A stretch of DNA of 5,915 bases from JANPBY01 sp031430645 (GTDB lineage: Bacteria; Actinomycetota; Actinomycetes; DATJPE01). The translations under genes were made by a program, and so were the position numbers. Positions 4,686 to 5,915 of this stretch are shown one piece after another. Positions within the stretch are counted from its first letter, which is position 1, and each line of letters starts with the position of its first letter. A model generated the notes under the pieces. It saw only the letters and a list, made by a program, of their open reading frames with translations. It was not told where the DNA came from and ran no database searches. The stretch lies in assembly GCA_031430645.1 (NCBI GenBank), contig JANPBY010000100.1, forward strand, positions 1 through 5,915, written 5' to 3'.

Positions 4686-5915
4686 TCAGTCGGGCAGCAC
4701 AGGGCGCGCGGGGATGACATAAGCGCGTCCAGCGGGGCTGGTCCAGAGCAGTGAGCCGTCGGACCGGGCCTGGACCTCCCACCCGTGATGGGTCTTGATG
4801 AGGTGATGCCAGGTGCATTCGGGTCGCAGGTTTGCGGCTGCGGTACGCCCACCATTGCGGGGCAGGCTGCTGCTGGGTGGATCACCGGGTGGAGCTCCGC
4901 CACCCGGGTCGGGATGTCCGTCTTTCCGGGGGAACGCATCGAGGTGGTCGAGCTGGCCGTGATGAGCGGGGCGTTCGCAGTGCGGTCCGACGCACAACCG
5001 GTCGCGGGCCAAGACATAGTCCCGGAGCCGCTGCGGCGGGGCGTAGGTGGTGTGGCCGTAGTCGAGGAGGTGTCCGGTGACTGGGTCGGTGACCAGTCGG
5101 CGCCATTCGGCGTCCTCGGTGAGCAGGCGGGCGATCGGGGCTGGGAGCGGGCCGTGGCCAGGGATCTCGGCGGGGTTGTCCGCCAGCCCGAGCAGGGGGG
5201 GCAGGTCGATGACGACATGGACCTCGACCGGACGGCGCTGTGGGCGTGGTGCCCCGACGTGGGCGAGGTCTTCCTGCGCCCAGCGCACCAAGGTGTCCAC
5301 CCGATAGGCACCGAGTGAGGGCAACCGCCCAGGCTCGGTGCGGCGCTCTTTGTCGTGGGCCAGGTCGCGTCTGGCGTTGGCGTCCAGGGTGTTCCACACG
5401 ATCAGCCCGTCAATGACCGGCATCGTCGCGACCAGGGTGCACAGCCCGCTGTCGGGGTCGTCGTAGCGCACGACGCCGCGCTCGCTGGCGGTTTGCAGGT
5501 GGGACAGGGCTTCCCCGAGGGGGTCGAAGCGGATCAACGCCCGGCGCACGCATCGCCTGAACGCAGGCAGCGCCTGATGCGGGGCACGAACGAGGACCCG
5601 GGCCTCGACCTGGGCGGCGACCTCAACACTGCGGCCCTCAAGCAAGTCCACCAAGATGTGGACGTGGCCGGTGGAGATCTGCCCGGCCTCCAAAGCGGCC
5701 GCGGTCAACGGTAGACGTAGGGCCAGCTCACGGGCGATCGTGGTGCGGCGTTCAACCTGCCCCGGGGTCAGCCCCAACCCGATCCGGGCCTCCTCGGTGC
5801 TGGTGTCGACGGTGGAGTAGGGGGCATCGCGGCGTTCCTCGACGCCAGTCACCCGGAGCAGGGCTTGCTGCTGGCGGGCTGCGACCCACCGCGAGACTCG
5901 CTCCCACGCCTGGGC
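4686..5915 (-). CDS. DUF222/13E12-family HNH endonuclease, 5' end beyond window
   Basis: The C-terminal 409 residues are visible, and the frame stays open to position 5915 (AQAWERVSRWVAARQQQ precedes the internal GTG at 5852), so the true start lies outside. The DUF222 region has its usual landmarks: LTPGQVERRTTIARELALRL, LEAGQISTGHVHIL, a ...GAYRVDTLVRWA helix and LLTDP-like VTDPVTGHLLDYGHTTY just before the nuclease. The HNH domain follows RDYVLARDRLC: C308 and C313 (CVGPHC), catalytic-type D323-H324, N362, C367 and H370-H371, then a GW and a short tail. All metal- and zinc-binding residues look intact. A Pro/Gly/Ser-rich stretch (about 331-355) makes the HNH loop somewhat long. The family occurs in multiple copies in many actinobacteria, and its biological role is poorly defined. 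The 61 bp or more to the next gene leaves cotranscription open. Confidence 0.92.
   Translation of the reverse strand, partial: AQAWERVSRWVAARQQQALLRVTGVEERRDAPYSTVDTSTEEARIGLGLTPGQVERRTTIARELALRLPLTAAALEAGQISTGHVHILVDLLEGRSVEVAAQVEARVLVRAPHQALPAFRRCVRRALIRFDPLGEALSHLQTASERGVVRYDDPDSGLCTLVATMPVIDGLIVWNTLDANARRDLAHDKERRTEPGRLPSLGAYRVDTLVRWAQEDLAHVGAPRPQRRPVEVHVVIDLPPLLGLADNPAEIPGHGPLPAPIARLLTEDAEWRRLVTDPVTGHLLDYGHTTYAPPQRLRDYVLARDRLCVGPHCERPAHHGQLDHLDAFPRKDGHPDPGGGAPPGDPPSSSLPRNGGRTAAANLRPECTWHHLIKTHHGWEVQARSDGSLLWTSPAGRAYVIPARPVLPD

Noticed and set aside
4664..5311. 215-residue minus-strand frame overlapping the HNH gene
   Set aside because: It is a Pro/Ser/Arg-rich shadow of the HNH reading frame, whose DUF222 and HNH motifs are intact.
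5850..5852. GTG at 5852 as the start of the HNH gene
   Set aside because: The frame continues open to the window edge with DUF222-like sequence (AWERVSRWVAARQQQ), so this is an internal valine.

Overview
The window is GC-rich (high G/C at third codon positions) and every supported gene lies on the minus strand, so transcription runs from high to low coordinates. The gene families suggest an actinomycete: a DUF222/13E12-type HNH nuclease, two SigE-like ECF sigma factors each coupled to a single-pass membrane protein, and a glutaredoxin-thioredoxin reductase fusion. The overall flavour is Nocardioidaceae-like, but that placement is inference from protein style only.

Layout in the direction of transcription: (1) 5915-4686, the C-terminal ~409 residues of a DUF222/HNH endonuclease, cut by the window edge at its 5' end. 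(2) A 61-70 bp gap carrying a tandem 8-bp repeat, then an ECF sigma factor (4615-4052) overlapping by ATGA a membrane-anchored protein with four extracytoplasmic cysteines (4055-3204). (3) A 74 bp gap holding a strong 14-bp-stem hairpin (probable terminator) and a 15-bp palindrome. (4) A glutaredoxin-thioredoxin reductase fusion (3129-1918), followed after 36 bp by a coiled-coil protein of unknown function (1881-1027). (5) After a 63 bp gap, a second ECF sigma factor (963-415) overlapping by 11 bp another membrane-anchored protein (425 to beyond position 1, cut by the edge).

The two sigma/membrane-protein pairs share one architecture: a short sigma factor with regions 2 and 4, then a translationally coupled protein with a basic cytoplasmic N-terminus, one transmembrane segment and an extracytoplasmic domain. 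The partner is likely an anti-sigma or signalling protein, although neither has a zinc-binding anti-sigma motif. The redox enzyme sits between the pairs. A functional link between the sigma modules and the disulfide enzyme is possible but not shown by the sequence.

No rRNA, tRNA, CRISPR array, insertion sequence or plus-strand gene is supported. No gene-free stretch reaches 300 bases; the longest gap is 74 bp, or about 135 bp if the first sigma factor starts at its internal GTG.
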